Part shown: in pieces, positions 38,684 to 46,767 of the stretch
Position numbering within the stretch: position 1 is the first letter of the stretch
Layout: each line of letters starts with the position of its first letter
Assembly: GCF_900112305.1 (NCBI RefSeq)
Contig: NZ_FOKT01000003.1
Coordinates: forward strand, 372,001 to 436,000
DNA: 64,000 nt
From: Microbulbifer thermotolerans
GTDB taxonomy: Bacteria; Pseudomonadota; Gammaproteobacteria; Pseudomonadales; Cellvibrionaceae
Reading direction: 5' to 3'
Notes under the pieces: generated by a model
Told to the model about the DNA's origin: nothing
Database searches by the model: none
The model's input: the letters and a program-made list of their open reading frames with translations, nothing else
Position numbers and translations under genes: made by a program

Positions 38684-38746
38684 TTTGTTGGGGGATCTGT
38701 TTGCTAGTCTAGTTTTATTGCCGAAGTCATCGAGGTATAGGCAGTG

Positions 38747-39403
38747 ATGACGCCCTTTGCAGACCGCAACGAGGCGGGGCAGCTTTTGGCGCAGGCTTTG
38801 CGCTCCTACGCGGACCGCGAAGATGTGATCATCCTGGCGCTTCCCCGCGGGGGCGTGCCCCTGGGGTTGGAGCTAGTGCGGGCACTGCGGGCGCCGCTGG
38901 ACCTGATGCTGGTGCGCAAACTGGGGGTGCCGGGCCACAAGGAGCTGGCCATGGGCGCCATTACCAGCGATGCGCGTGCGCTGAACGAAGAGGTAGTGGC
39001 GAGCTGCGGCATCAGCGATGCGGAGCTCGATGCAGTGGAGCGTGGGGAGCGAAAGGAACTGGAGCGCCGCGCCCGGCGTTACCGCGGCGATAAGCCTTGG
39101 CCACAACTCAAAGACCGCTGTGTGATTTTGGTGGATGACGGCATCGCCACTGGCGCCACCATGGCGGCGGCGGTGCGCGCGGCACGCGCACAGAAGCCCG
39201 CGGAGCTCGTCTTAGCGGTGCCGGTGGCGCCGCCTTCATCTTTGGCGCGGTTTACTTCTCTGGTTGACCGAATTGAATGTCTGGAAACCCCGCAATCTTT
39301 TTGGTCGATCGGCGCCCATTACCGCGACTTCCCTCAACTTAAAGACGAGCAGGTGATCGCGATGTTGAAAGCGGCGGAAGCTTTGGTGGGAGATCACCTG
39401 TGA
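38747..39403 (+). CDS. Phosphoribosyltransferase domain protein
   Basis: 218 residues from ATG 38747 (a GTG lies one codon upstream). The type I PRTase PRPP loop is VILVDDGIATGATMAAAVRAAR; the first loop is LPRGGVPLGLELV. No base-specific hood domain was recognised, so the substrate is unknown. Similar to the stand-alone PRTases found beside class II ribonucleotide reductases (e.g. Rv0571c). The PRPP synthetase gene follows 83 bases downstream, which could supply its substrate. Confidence 0.87.
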   Translation: MTPFADRNEAGQLLAQALRSYADREDVIILALPRGGVPLGLELVRALRAPLDLMLVRKLGVPGHKELAMGAITSDARALNEEVVASCGISDAELDAVERGERKELERRARRYRGDKPWPQLKDRCVILVDDGIATGATMAAAVRAARAQKPAELVLAVPVAPPSSLARFTSLVDRIECLETPQSFWSIGAHYRDFPQLKDEQVIAMLKAAEALVGDHL

Positions 39404-39486
39404 TCAGATGGAAAGCTGTGCGGGGACAAGATTTGCCAGGCGCCAGCCGCTTCCGCATGGCCGGTCTCTTGCGGCGGTAGCGTGCA

Positions 39487-40455
39487 ATGAACCGCCTGAA
39501 GCTGTTCAGCCTCGATGCTGGTGCCGAGTTTGCCGGCCGTGTCGCCGCCGCCCTCGGGGAGCCATTGGCCGCCCACGAGGAGCGGGCGTTTATTGATGGA
39601 GAGCACAAAATACGTCCACTCGACGATGTCGAGGGCGCCGATACCTACCTGGTGCAATCGCTATACAGCGACGAGCGCAGCAGCGTGAATGACAAGCTGA
39701 TCCGTATACTGTTTTTTATCGGCGCCTTGAAGGATGCCGGCGCGGCCCGTGTGACTGCGGTTATTCCCTACCTGTGCTACGGGCGCAAAGACCGCCGTAC
39801 CAAGCTCCATGACCCCCTTTCTAACCGTTATCTGGCAACCCTGTTCGAGTCTTTGGGTACCGATGGGATAGTGACACTGGATGCCCATAACCAGGCTGCT
39901 TTTGAGAATGCCTTTCGCTGCCGCACTCTGCATCTGCTTGCGCAGCCTTTGTTCGTGGATTTTATCGCCACGGCGCTGAAAGACAGTGCAAACCCCCTGG
40001 TAGTGGCCTCGCCGGATCTGGGGGGGATAAAGCGCGCTGAGCGATTCCACCGCTCGTTGGCAGAGCGTCTGGCACGCAACATCGGTCGCGCCTTTGTGGA
40101 GAAGTACCGCAGCGCCGACCAGCTCTCAGGTGGAACCCTGGCCGGGGATGTGTGGGGGGCGGATGTGGTGCTTGTCGACGACCTCATCGCAGGAGGCGGC
40201 ACCGTCTGCCGCGCGGTGGATGCGGTTCTCGGCGGTGGTGCCGCGCGTATCTGGGTATTGGCCAGTCACGGTCAGTTTTGCGGCGATGCGCTGAGAAAAC
40301 TCGCGCAGTTACCACTGGAAGCTGTTGCCGTGACTAACTCTCTGCCGCAGCCCTCGTCGCCCCGGCTGGAGGTCATCGACTGCGCGCGGCTGCTGGCCGA
40401 GGGGATACGCCGCCTGCACGACAGCGGTCCGGCAGCCCAGTTGAGTGTCCCGTAG
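39487..40455 (+). CDS. Divergent ribose-phosphate pyrophosphokinase (PRPP synthetase)
   Basis: 322 residues, with two PRTase-like halves as in Prs. Seen are the YLCYGRKDRRTKLHDPLSNRYLATLFESLG segment (PRPP synthetase signature region), LDAHNQAAFENAF, and the PRPP-type loop VVLVDDLIAGGGTVCRAVDAVL in the C-terminal half. It should make PRPP from ribose-5-phosphate and ATP. The sequence is unlike housekeeping Prs, so this is probably a second, specialised enzyme. A weak ribosome site precedes ATG 39487. Confidence 0.87.
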   Translation: MNRLKLFSLDAGAEFAGRVAAALGEPLAAHEERAFIDGEHKIRPLDDVEGADTYLVQSLYSDERSSVNDKLIRILFFIGALKDAGAARVTAVIPYLCYGRKDRRTKLHDPLSNRYLATLFESLGTDGIVTLDAHNQAAFENAFRCRTLHLLAQPLFVDFIATALKDSANPLVVASPDLGGIKRAERFHRSLAERLARNIGRAFVEKYRSADQLSGGTLAGDVWGADVVLVDDLIAGGGTVCRAVDAVLGGGAARIWVLASHGQFCGDALRKLAQLPLEAVAVTNSLPQPSSPRLEVIDCARLLAEGIRRLHDSGPAAQLSVP

Positions 40456-40622
40456 AGAGTGACAAGGCGGGCGTCGGGACTAGGGGATGCGTGGCGGGAA
40501 CCCACCTGGGCACGCACCGCTTGTATTTCGCTCGGAGGTTTGTGGATATGTGTCGCGAAACCAATTCAGAACGGCCCCGGGTGGTTTTTTTCAGCCATCT
40601 ACTGGGTGCGGAGGAGAGGGAC

Positions 40623-42440
40623 ATGGCCCACTTTGAGGCGGAGATCTCGGAGTTTATCTGGGATACAAAGTACCGCCACAGGGATGGCGATTTGCTCTAT
40701 GACGCCTCCATTGAAGACAGTTGGCGCCGCCTCGCCAATGCGCTGGCATCGGTGGAGCCGGCGCAGTCCGAGCTTTGGGCTCAGCGTTTCTACCAGAACC
40801 TCGCGGATTTTCGCTTTCTGCCGGGTGGGCGCATTTTTGCGGGCGCCGGCACTGCCCATCAGGTGACCCTCTTTAATTGTTTCGTGATGGGTATCGTTGA
40901 GGATTCGATGGAGGTGATCTTTGAACGCCTGAAGGAAGCGGCGTTGACCATGCAACAGGGCGGCGGTATCGGCGTCGATTTTTCGACGCTGCGCCCGGCG
41001 GGGAGCATCGCGCACCGCACGGGCAACATCGCCTCAGGTCCGGTTTCCTTTATGCGCATCTGGGACGCTATGTGCGCAACGCTGCTGTCCACCGGCAGCC
41101 GTCGCGGCGCCATGATGGCCACCTTGCGCTGCGACCATCCGGATATAGAGCGCTTTATCGAGGCCAAGCGGGATCCCCGCGAACTGCGCCATTTCAACTT
41201 GTCGGTTTTGGTCAGCGACGATTTTATGCAGGCGGTGGAGGAAGATGAGGAGTGGCCGCTGGTCTTCCCGGAGCGGCAGTTGGAAGGGCGGGGCGCGGAG
41301 CTGATAGAGCGCCGTTGGAGCGGGGAAGCGGACCCATTGCCCTGCCGGGTACTGAAGCGCGTGCGCGCGCGGGATCTGTGGCGGGATATTATGCGTGCCG
41401 CTTACGATTGTGCCGAGCCGGGGGTGCTGTTCGTCGATCAGATCAACCGTCACAACAACCTCTATTACCGGGAACAGATCAGTGCCACCAACCCCTGTGG
41501 CGAAATACCGCTGCCACCCTACGGCGCCTGCAATCTGGGCTCGGTAAATCTGATGCGCTTTGTCCGCGATCCCTTTGGCGAACACGCTCGCCTGGACTGG
41601 GAAGGCATCGCGGAATGCGCGGCCCTGGGGGTGCGCATGCTCGATAATGTAATCGATCTGTCCCGCTATCCGCTGCCGGCTCAGGAAGATCAGGCTAAGG
41701 GTAGTCGTAGAATCGGCATGGGCGTAACCGGGCTCGCGGACGCGCTGATCGCCCTGGGGCTACACTACGACAGCGGCAGCGCGAGGGATCTGGCCGCGCG
41801 CATCCTGCGGACGCTGCGTGACAGCGCCTATAAAACGTCCATTGCCCTGGCGCGGGAGCGGGGCAGCTTTCCTTTCTACGACCGAGAGGCCTATCTGAAC
41901 GCTGCGGACATCCGCGCGCTTCCCGATGCCCTGCGCCGGGAAATAGCGAAGCACGGTATCCGCAACAGCCATCTGATCGCCTTAGCGCCTACCGGCACAA
42001 TCAGTCTGCTGGCTGGAGGTGTCTCCAGCGGAGTGGAGCCGGTGTTTGAGTTTCGCCACCGGCGCCGGGTGCTGACAGCGGACGGTAGGTATCGCCACTT
42101 CGACATTGTCGACCCGGCCTACCGGCTCTGGTGCGAGCGGGGCGGTGACCCGGATGCGCTGCCGGCGTATTTTGTATCTGCCCGCCAGCTGTCACCCTGG
42201 GCCCACCTCGCTATGGAGGCGGCGCTGCAACCTTATGTGGATAACGCGATTTCGAAAACGGTCAACGTGCCCGTGGGCTGCCCGTTCGAGAAATTTGAAT
42301 CCCTGTACCGCGAGGCGCACGAATTGGGCCTCAAGGGCTGTACCAGCTTCCGCCCCAATCCCATCAGCGGCTCGGTGCTCACCGGACCGGGGGAGCCGGC
42401 ACCGAGGCACTGCTGCGACATTGAGCGGGAAGGGGAATAG
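40623..42440 (+). CDS. nrdJ: Adenosylcobalamin-dependent (class II) ribonucleotide reductase, short type
   Basis: 605 residues from ATG 40623, which has GGAGGAGAGGG directly upstream; a GTG start at 40491 would give 649. It makes deoxyribonucleotides without oxygen, using B12. Active-site marks: the first redox cysteine in TLFNCFVMG; the NPCGEIPLPPYGACNLGSVNL loop (radical cysteine with Asn and Glu, near residue 290-310); and APTGTISLLAGGVSSGVEP. C-terminal cysteines (HCCDIE) may serve re-reduction. No ATP-cone is seen. No B12 riboswitch was found upstream. NrdZ of mycobacteria is a close functional parallel. Confidence 0.92.
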   Translation: MAHFEAEISEFIWDTKYRHRDGDLLYDASIEDSWRRLANALASVEPAQSELWAQRFYQNLADFRFLPGGRIFAGAGTAHQVTLFNCFVMGIVEDSMEVIFERLKEAALTMQQGGGIGVDFSTLRPAGSIAHRTGNIASGPVSFMRIWDAMCATLLSTGSRRGAMMATLRCDHPDIERFIEAKRDPRELRHFNLSVLVSDDFMQAVEEDEEWPLVFPERQLEGRGAELIERRWSGEADPLPCRVLKRVRARDLWRDIMRAAYDCAEPGVLFVDQINRHNNLYYREQISATNPCGEIPLPPYGACNLGSVNLMRFVRDPFGEHARLDWEGIAECAALGVRMLDNVIDLSRYPLPAQEDQAKGSRRIGMGVTGLADALIALGLHYDSGSARDLAARILRTLRDSAYKTSIALARERGSFPFYDREAYLNAADIRALPDALRREIAKHGIRNSHLIALAPTGTISLLAGGVSSGVEPVFEFRHRRRVLTADGRYRHFDIVDPAYRLWCERGGDPDALPAYFVSARQLSPWAHLAMEAALQPYVDNAISKTVNVPVGCPFEKFESLYREAHELGLKGCTSFRPNPISGSVLTGPGEPAPRHCCDIEREGE

Positions 42441-42450
42441 GGCGGTGAAT

Positions 42451-42496
42451 TAGGGAACCTCTGCCACCAGGAAATGAATTAATCAGAGGCTCCTTA
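42451..42496. repeat. Minimal MITE relic (46 bp, both ends only)
   Basis: TAGGGAACCTCTG then CACCAGGAAATGAATTAATCAGAGGCTCCTTA. Both TA-bounded termini remain, with the whole palindromic core gone. It starts 10 bases after the nrdJ stop. Confidence 0.72.
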
Positions 42497-42562
42497 GTAC
42501 GGAAATGCGAGTGTCGTATCTGCTCCAGACGTCCCTTTGCCGGATTAACGAATCTTTACTCA

Positions 42563-42684
42563 GGGGCGCGGAACCGAGACCGCTGGGCCGGCTCTAAACA
42601 GACAAATCATTGTTGCTCCTTAACCCTTCCCGACAATTCGCTTGACCCCACCCCGATACCTCCCCAAACATCGGGGTTTTTTTT
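42563..42684 (+). ncRNA. Candidate small RNA B, related to candidate A
   Basis: About 122 bases. It shares GCGGAACCGAG, GGCTCTAAACAGACAA and ATCATTG with candidate A, in the same order and spacing. A CU-rich single-stranded region (GCTCCTTAACCCTTCCC) follows. The terminator is CCCCGAT/ATCGGGG with eight Ts (42651-42684). It lies in the polA-engB interval, where Hfq-binding RNAs occur in other gammaproteobacteria. The 5' end is uncertain and the promoter was not identified. Confidence 0.52.
42651..42684 (+). terminator. Intrinsic terminator of candidate RNA B
   Basis: Seven-base-pair stem CCCCGAT and ATCGGGG, a 12-base loop and eight Ts. Confidence 0.8.
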
Positions 42685-42907
42685 GTCCGGCCGGCATAAA
42701 TGGAAACCATTTCCGGAAACGCGCCAATTGCTGATTTAGAATCCGCCAAGTGCCGTCACCCCGGCAATGCACAACCTGGGGAAGCAGGCGCTGCGATCCT
42801 ATCCTTCAGTATCAGTAGGAATGCTGCTTCTTTTGAGAACCCACAGGCGTGCCCGTCCCCCTGGGTACGTCTGGTTAGGTGCCCATCCCCAAGGGCACCG
42901 ACCCCCT

Positions 42908-42938
42908 GGCCGGCAGGCCCCTTCTGCCGGCCTTTTTT
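42908..42938 (+). terminator. Strong orphan terminator
   Basis: Perfect 9-bp stem GGCCGGCAG / CTGCCGGCC, loop GCCCCTT, and six Ts. No gene ends here: the nearest upstream gene ended 470 bases before. The 150 bases before it hold GC-rich inverted pieces (GTGCCC...GGGCAC), so this may end another short RNA. Confidence 0.75.
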
Positions 42939-42974
42939 ATGCTCAGATTTTGGCGGAAAAAACGCTGGCTTTCT

Positions 42975-43003
42975 TTGCAAATGAGAACGATTCGTATTAG
43001 CAT
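42975..43003 (+). promoter_or_regulatory. Candidate Fur box overlapping a sigma70-like promoter
   Basis: AATGAGAACGATTCGTATT resembles the Fur consensus, about 11 of 19 positions in the best register. It overlaps a possible promoter: TTGCAA as -35, 17 bases, TAGCAT as -10. The gene start lies 30 bases downstream. Iron would be expected to repress the two small genes that follow. Confidence 0.55.
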
Positions 43004-43032
43004 GATTTGTAGTTCGAATCGAGGAGTTCAGC

Positions 43033-43479
43033 GTGAATCACCGTTATCTCTGTGCAAATCATCACCAATGGCTGACAGCCGATCCGCTCCGCGCCGAGCA
43101 GGCCTGGATGGACTGGATTGAGCGGGGGGCCAGCCTGTGTGAAGACGGCAACCAAGGCGAGGCCATTCCCTTTCTCGGTTGTGCCTATGAACTGGCGGAT
43201 TTCCTGCTCAGCGTCCGCCGTCCTGCCTACGCCATCGCGGCGCAGAGGTTTGCCGAAAGTGCGCGGTTGCTGATGGACGCCTACCATCATCGGGGCCAGC
43301 AGAATCACGGCAATTACATCTTAGTAGGGGCCAGTTCCAGGCTGGCGCGGGAGTTAAAGGATGGAGACAACTACCGTATTACCGCCGATTGCATCCGCAC
43401 CCTCTACACCCGCGAACCCAATCCGCCGGCACGCCAGCAGTGGCAGCGCCAGCTCGGCGGCATTGTCAGTTTGCACTGA
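43033..43479 (+). CDS. Small conserved protein of unknown function, probably iron-regulated
   Basis: 148 residues from GTG 43033, with GAGGAG seven bases upstream. Mostly helical; LCANHHQWLTADPLRAEQAWMDWIERG at the start, GCAYELADFLLSV in the middle and HHRGQQNHGNYILVGASSRL further on. The helical-hairpin look recalls TPR-like repeats. No named family was recognised. The Fur-like promoter directly ahead suggests a role in low-iron conditions. Confidence 0.68.
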   Translation: MNHRYLCANHHQWLTADPLRAEQAWMDWIERGASLCEDGNQGEAIPFLGCAYELADFLLSVRRPAYAIAAQRFAESARLLMDAYHHRGQQNHGNYILVGASSRLARELKDGDNYRITADCIRTLYTREPNPPARQQWQRQLGGIVSLH

Positions 43480-43483
43480 AGCA

Positions 43484-43684
43484 GTGCTGTCAGGCGTGGC
43501 CGCTGCCAGTTCATCACAATTTCTCGAGATTGAGATTCGCGAGGATACACTGACTTCGTTGCTGGCCGAGCGGCGTCTGAAAGTGGAGGATCTGCGCTGC
43601 CTCACGCCGCGGGCGCGGCGGCAGTTGCGAAGGGTGTTGTTGCAGTCACTACTCGCGGATGTGCGCGACGGCCAAACTCTCTAG
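43484..43684 (+). CDS. Very small protein downstream of the iron-regulated gene
   Basis: 66 residues starting at GTG 43484, five bases beyond the previous stop. The conserved-looking part is FLEIEIREDTLTSLLAERRLKVEDLRCL followed by a basic helix (PRARRQLRRVLLQSLL). The frame is open further upstream, overlapping the first gene, without sense. Operon position and a coherent charged/helical pattern support it as real; function unknown. Confidence 0.55.
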   Translation: MLSGVAAASSSQFLEIEIREDTLTSLLAERRLKVEDLRCLTPRARRQLRRVLLQSLLADVRDGQTL

Positions 43685-43748
43685 GACTACGCGCGGATAG
43701 CTTTGGAACGCAGGGCCCGCCGTTACGTGGAGGTTCCCCGCACGGGAT

Positions 43749-43770
43749 CAAAGCGGCCGAGGCCGCTTTA
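43749..43770. terminator. Hairpin at the 3' end of engB and the small operon
   Basis: AAAGCGGCC GA GGCCGCTTT forms a nine-base-pair stem with a two-base nominal loop between convergent genes. It lacks a clear T-run on the plus strand. Confidence 0.6.
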
Positions 43771-43799
43771 GGTGTGCCGCACGATTCGGTGGCCTCCAT

Positions 43800-44426
43800 T
43801 TACGGGCCTACCGCCAACCACTCACTCAGTTTGAGTTCCAATTTGTCCAGCCCGGTTTTCTTGGTGGATGAGAAGGTCTGCACCGTCACTCCATTGTCCA
43901 ATCCCTGTGCCTTCAGTGCCTTTTCGACTGCGAAGAGGGTGTTGTTGGCGGGGCCCCTTTTAAGCTTGTCCGCTTTCGTCAGCAATATGTGCACGGGCAG
44001 ACCCGACTGAACTGCCCAGGTGAGCATATGAATATCGAATTCTTTCAGCGGCTGGCGGATATCCATCAGTAGCACCAGGCCGCGCAGACAGTGGCGCTGT
44101 TCGAGATAGAAGGCCAGGTGCCGCTGCCACTCGTCCTTCATCGCGCGCGCCACTTTGGCGTAACCGTAGCCGGGCAGGTCGACCAGGCGCTGGGTGTCAC
44201 CGACGCGGAAGAAGTTGATCAGTTGCGTGCGTCCCGGGGTTTTGGAAGTGCGCGCCAGCTTACTGTTGCCGGTCAATGCGTTGATGGCACTGGATTTACC
44301 GGCGTTGGAACGGCCCGCGAAGGCGACCTCGGCGCCGCTGTCCTCCGGACATTCCGCGAGGGTGGGTGCGCTGGTAAGGAACTGAACGGCGCGGAAGTTT
44401 AGTTTTTCGATGCTGGATTCGGACAT
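43800..44426 (-). CDS. engB: Ribosome biogenesis GTPase EngB/YihA
   Basis: 208 residues. GTPase motifs: G1 [10 protein letters not shown]3 [10 protein letters not shown] and G4 [11 protein letters not shown]5 is near the end (TFSSTKKTG). It assists assembly of the 50S subunit. The upstream partner in many genomes is polA, here separated by almost 10 kb. It is divergent from cytochrome c4. Confidence 0.96.
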   Translation of the reverse strand: MSESSIEKLNFRAVQFLTSAPTLAECPEDSGAEVAFAGRSNAGKSSAINALTGNSKLARTSKTPGRTQLINFFRVGDTQRLVDLPGYGYAKVARAMKDEWQRHLAFYLEQRHCLRGLVLLMDIRQPLKEFDIHMLTWAVQSGLPVHILLTKADKLKRGPANNTLFAVEKALKAQGLDNGVTVQTFSSTKKTGLDKLELKLSEWLAVGP

Positions 44427-44570
44427 TGGCGATTTGTTGACTCAGTACACTCAATTGGCGCACAAGTATATAATGCCGCCGTTTTTGCGTCGCAGAACTA
44501 TGGGGGCGACGCGAGTCAGTCTCCGCCCGGGTGGAGCGAACCAGTCATTCAGCGCGCAATGGGACGACGT

Positions 44571-45227
44571 ATGAACAGCATCATAAAGAATACAGCTCTG
44601 GCCCTGGGCCTCACCTTCGGCCTGGCCGCGCCAGTTGTGATGGCGGCCGGAGATCCTGCCGCCGGTAAGGCGAAGGCCACTGCCTGCGCCGCTTGCCACG
44701 GTGCCGACGGCAACAGTCTGGCGCCCGCCTTTCCGAAAATCGCGGGTTTGGGAGAAAAGTATCTGGCCAAACAGCTGATGGATATCAAAAGTGGTGCACG
44801 CCAAGTGCCGCAGATGATCGGTCAGCTGGATAACTTCAACGAACAGGACCTGCAGGATCTGGCGGCCTATTTCGCTTCCCAGCCGGTGCAGCTGTCTGGT
44901 TCCAAGGCGATTTCCGTGACTTTGAACAACGGTGAGAGTGTCGATGGCCTGATGCTCGGCCGGGAGCTGTTCCGCGCGGGCAATCCGGAAACCGGGGTAC
45001 CCGCCTGTATGGGGTGCCATTCTCCGACCGGCAAAGGCAATGCGCCCGCTGGCTACCCGCGCCTGTCCGGACAGTACGCCGAGTATGTGGAAACCCAGCT
45101 CAAAGCCTTCCGTGCGGGCACCCGCACCAATGATGGTGACACCCGCGTGATGCGCAGTGTGGCGAAGCAGCTGTCCGATGCCGAGATCACAGCACTCGCC
45201 AACTATGTGGCGGGTCTGACGGACTGA
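44571..45227 (+). CDS. Diheme cytochrome c4
   Basis: 218 residues: signal peptide to about residue 25 (VVMAAG), then two cytochrome c domains with CAACH (39-43) and CMGCH (146-150). Axial methionines are likely near residues 82 (VPQMIGQL) and 191 (RVMRSVA). It is a periplasmic electron carrier able to feed the caa3 oxidase above. ATG 44571 (MNSIIKN) gives a proper signal peptide. The neighbour order engB, cytochrome c4, dsbA is conserved in Pseudomonas. Confidence 0.95.
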   Translation: MNSIIKNTALALGLTFGLAAPVVMAAGDPAAGKAKATACAACHGADGNSLAPAFPKIAGLGEKYLAKQLMDIKSGARQVPQMIGQLDNFNEQDLQDLAAYFASQPVQLSGSKAISVTLNNGESVDGLMLGRELFRAGNPETGVPACMGCHSPTGKGNAPAGYPRLSGQYAEYVETQLKAFRAGTRTNDGDTRVMRSVAKQLSDAEITALANYVAGLTD

Positions 45228-45261
45228 TCGCCAGGCTGTCTGTCGCGAATATCACAAAAAA

Positions 45262-45286
45262 GGCCGGTCTTAGACCGGCCTTTTTT
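45262..45286 (+). terminator. Intrinsic terminator after cytochrome c4
   Basis: GGCCGGTC TTA GACCGGCC with six flanking As and six Ts, so it could act in both directions. Confidence 0.92.
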
Positions 45287-45452
45287 GTAAAGCCTCCGTA
45301 GCGCTTGTAAGGGGCCCATTGCCGGTGACGAGGCCCTGGGAATGGGTGCACATGTTGACCGGGTTCCTTGCTTCCACCTGCCGGAACTTCAATAATCTGC
45401 GCTGTCTATTACGTAGCCCCCTGGTCCCGAGAGAATAACGTTGGAGAAGACT

Positions 45453-46151
45453 ATGAATGTCGTTGTCGCCCCCCTGTCCAGGCTGTTTGCCCTGGTCTTC
45501 ACTCTGCTGTTCAGCCTCGTTGCCTGTGCACAGGAAGACGGCCAGTTCAAGGCCGGCCAGCACTACCAAGTACTGCCGCAGGCGGTACCGCAGAAGGACG
45601 ACAGCAGGATCGAGGTGACTGAAATGTTCTGGTACGGCTGTGGCCATTGCTACCACTTCGAGCCGACCCTGAACCGCTGGAAAGAAAAAATGCCGGAAGA
45701 CGTGGCGCTGCTGAAGATTCCCGCCATCTGGCAGCCGCTCATGGAGGTGCACGCCCGCATGTACTATGTGGCCGATACCATGGGGGTGCTGGATCGACTG
45801 CATGCCCCCATCTTCAACGCCATCAACAACCAGCGCAAAATGTTTGCTGTGAAGGAAGGCCGCAATTGGAATCCGGATTTGAAGGCCATCGAGGAACTGT
45901 TTAATGCCCATGGCGCCGATGGTGCCAAGGCCGCCAAGCTGATGAACTCCTTCACCATCAACAGCAGGGTCAAACAGGGCATGGCCAACCAGCGCGCCTA
46001 TCAGTTGTCCGGCACCCCGGAAGTGGTTGTGGCGGGCAAATACCGTATCAGCACCTCCCTGCCTGGCTTTAAAGGCAAGAGCAATGGCCAGGAACTAATG
46101 CTGCAGGTGGCCGATTACCTAATTGCCAAAGAGCGTGCCGAGCGCAGCTGA
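45453..46151 (+). CDS. dsbA: Thiol:disulfide interchange protein DsbA, with lipobox-like signal
   Basis: 232 residues. The thioredoxin-type active site FWYGCGHCYHFEP has Cys63 and Cys66 (CGHC, as in oxidising DsbA). The cis-proline loop is in LSGTPEVVVAG. ATG 45453 follows TTGGAGAAGACT. The signal reads LLFSLVACAQED: LVAC fits a lipobox with Cys25, so this DsbA may be lipid-anchored, although cleavage after ACA is also possible. It introduces disulfides in the periplasm. Confidence 0.94.
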   Translation: MNVVVAPLSRLFALVFTLLFSLVACAQEDGQFKAGQHYQVLPQAVPQKDDSRIEVTEMFWYGCGHCYHFEPTLNRWKEKMPEDVALLKIPAIWQPLMEVHARMYYVADTMGVLDRLHAPIFNAINNQRKMFAVKEGRNWNPDLKAIEELFNAHGADGAKAAKLMNSFTINSRVKQGMANQRAYQLSGTPEVVVAGKYRISTSLPGFKGKSNGQELMLQVADYLIAKERAERS

Positions 46152-46166
46152 TGGCAATGCTAACGA

Positions 46167-46191
46167 AACCCCGCCCAGTGCGGGGTTTTTT
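46167..46191 (+). terminator. Intrinsic terminator after dsbA
   Basis: AACCCCGC CCAGT GCGGGGTT followed by Ts, 15 bases past the dsbA stop. Confidence 0.9.
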
Positions 46192-46302
46192 GTGCGCACC
46201 GACAGGCCGCACATCCCTTGTGCGCGGATCAGATCGCACCTGGCGATAAGTTAGGGCTACACTAAGTGGTGCAATGCCCGTCAATCACCAACAGGGCTCC
46301 TC

Positions 46303-46767
46303 ATGTCGCTGCGCCGTGCCGCCATTCTATGCCTCAGCTGTTTCACCGGTACCGCCGGGGCTTCTGATCTTGATGCCTTCCCCGCCACCGTGGACGGAAA
46401 GGTGCGCCTGGTGATCCGCCTGCCCAGAGCGGCGGATGAAAGCCGCTTTATGGTGGAGCTGGTACCGGGCAAGAGTGAGGTGGTGGACTGCAACCTGCGC
46501 AGTTATCGCGCCGCGATTCGGCGCGAGACGTTGGAAGGGTTGGGTTATCCCTATTATGTACTGGCAGAGCCGGAGCCTGGTCCGGCCGGTCACAAGACTT
46601 GTCCAGCGGGCTCTAGGTCGCGGCGCTTCGTGCCTGTGCGCGGCGAAGGGCTGATGTTGCCCTATAACAGCCATCTTCCGCTGGTCGTTTACCTGCCTCC
46701 CGGGCTGCAATTGAAATACCGTGTCTGGCGCGGGGATAAAATTTTGTCTAGCGCCCGGGCTGAATAA
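46303..46767 (+). CDS. eco: Ecotin-family serine protease inhibitor
   Basis: 154 residues with a signal peptide ending near residue 20 (GTAGASDLD). Ecotin pattern: VELVPGKSEVVDCNL, LEGLGYPYYVLAEPE, then the reactive loop and second cysteine (HKTCPAG), YNSHLPLVVYLPPG and KYRVWRGDKI. The two cysteines should form the ecotin disulfide. Ecotins are periplasmic inhibitors of trypsin-like proteases. The loop is one residue shorter than in E. coli, and the P1 methionine is replaced by His or Lys depending on alignment. Confidence 0.87.
   Translation: MSLRRAAILCLSCFTGTAGASDLDAFPATVDGKVRLVIRLPRAADESRFMVELVPGKSEVVDCNLRSYRAAIRRETLEGLGYPYYVLAEPEPGPAGHKTCPAGSRSRRFVPVRGEGLMLPYNSHLPLVVYLPPGLQLKYRVWRGDKILSSARAE

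Noticed and set aside
38684-38746. Possible FNR/ANR box in the divergent region of the dormancy-like genes (TTGTT-GGGG-GATCT)
   Set aside because: Too few matches to TTGAT-N4-ATCAA to support, although it would fit the oxygen-limitation idea.
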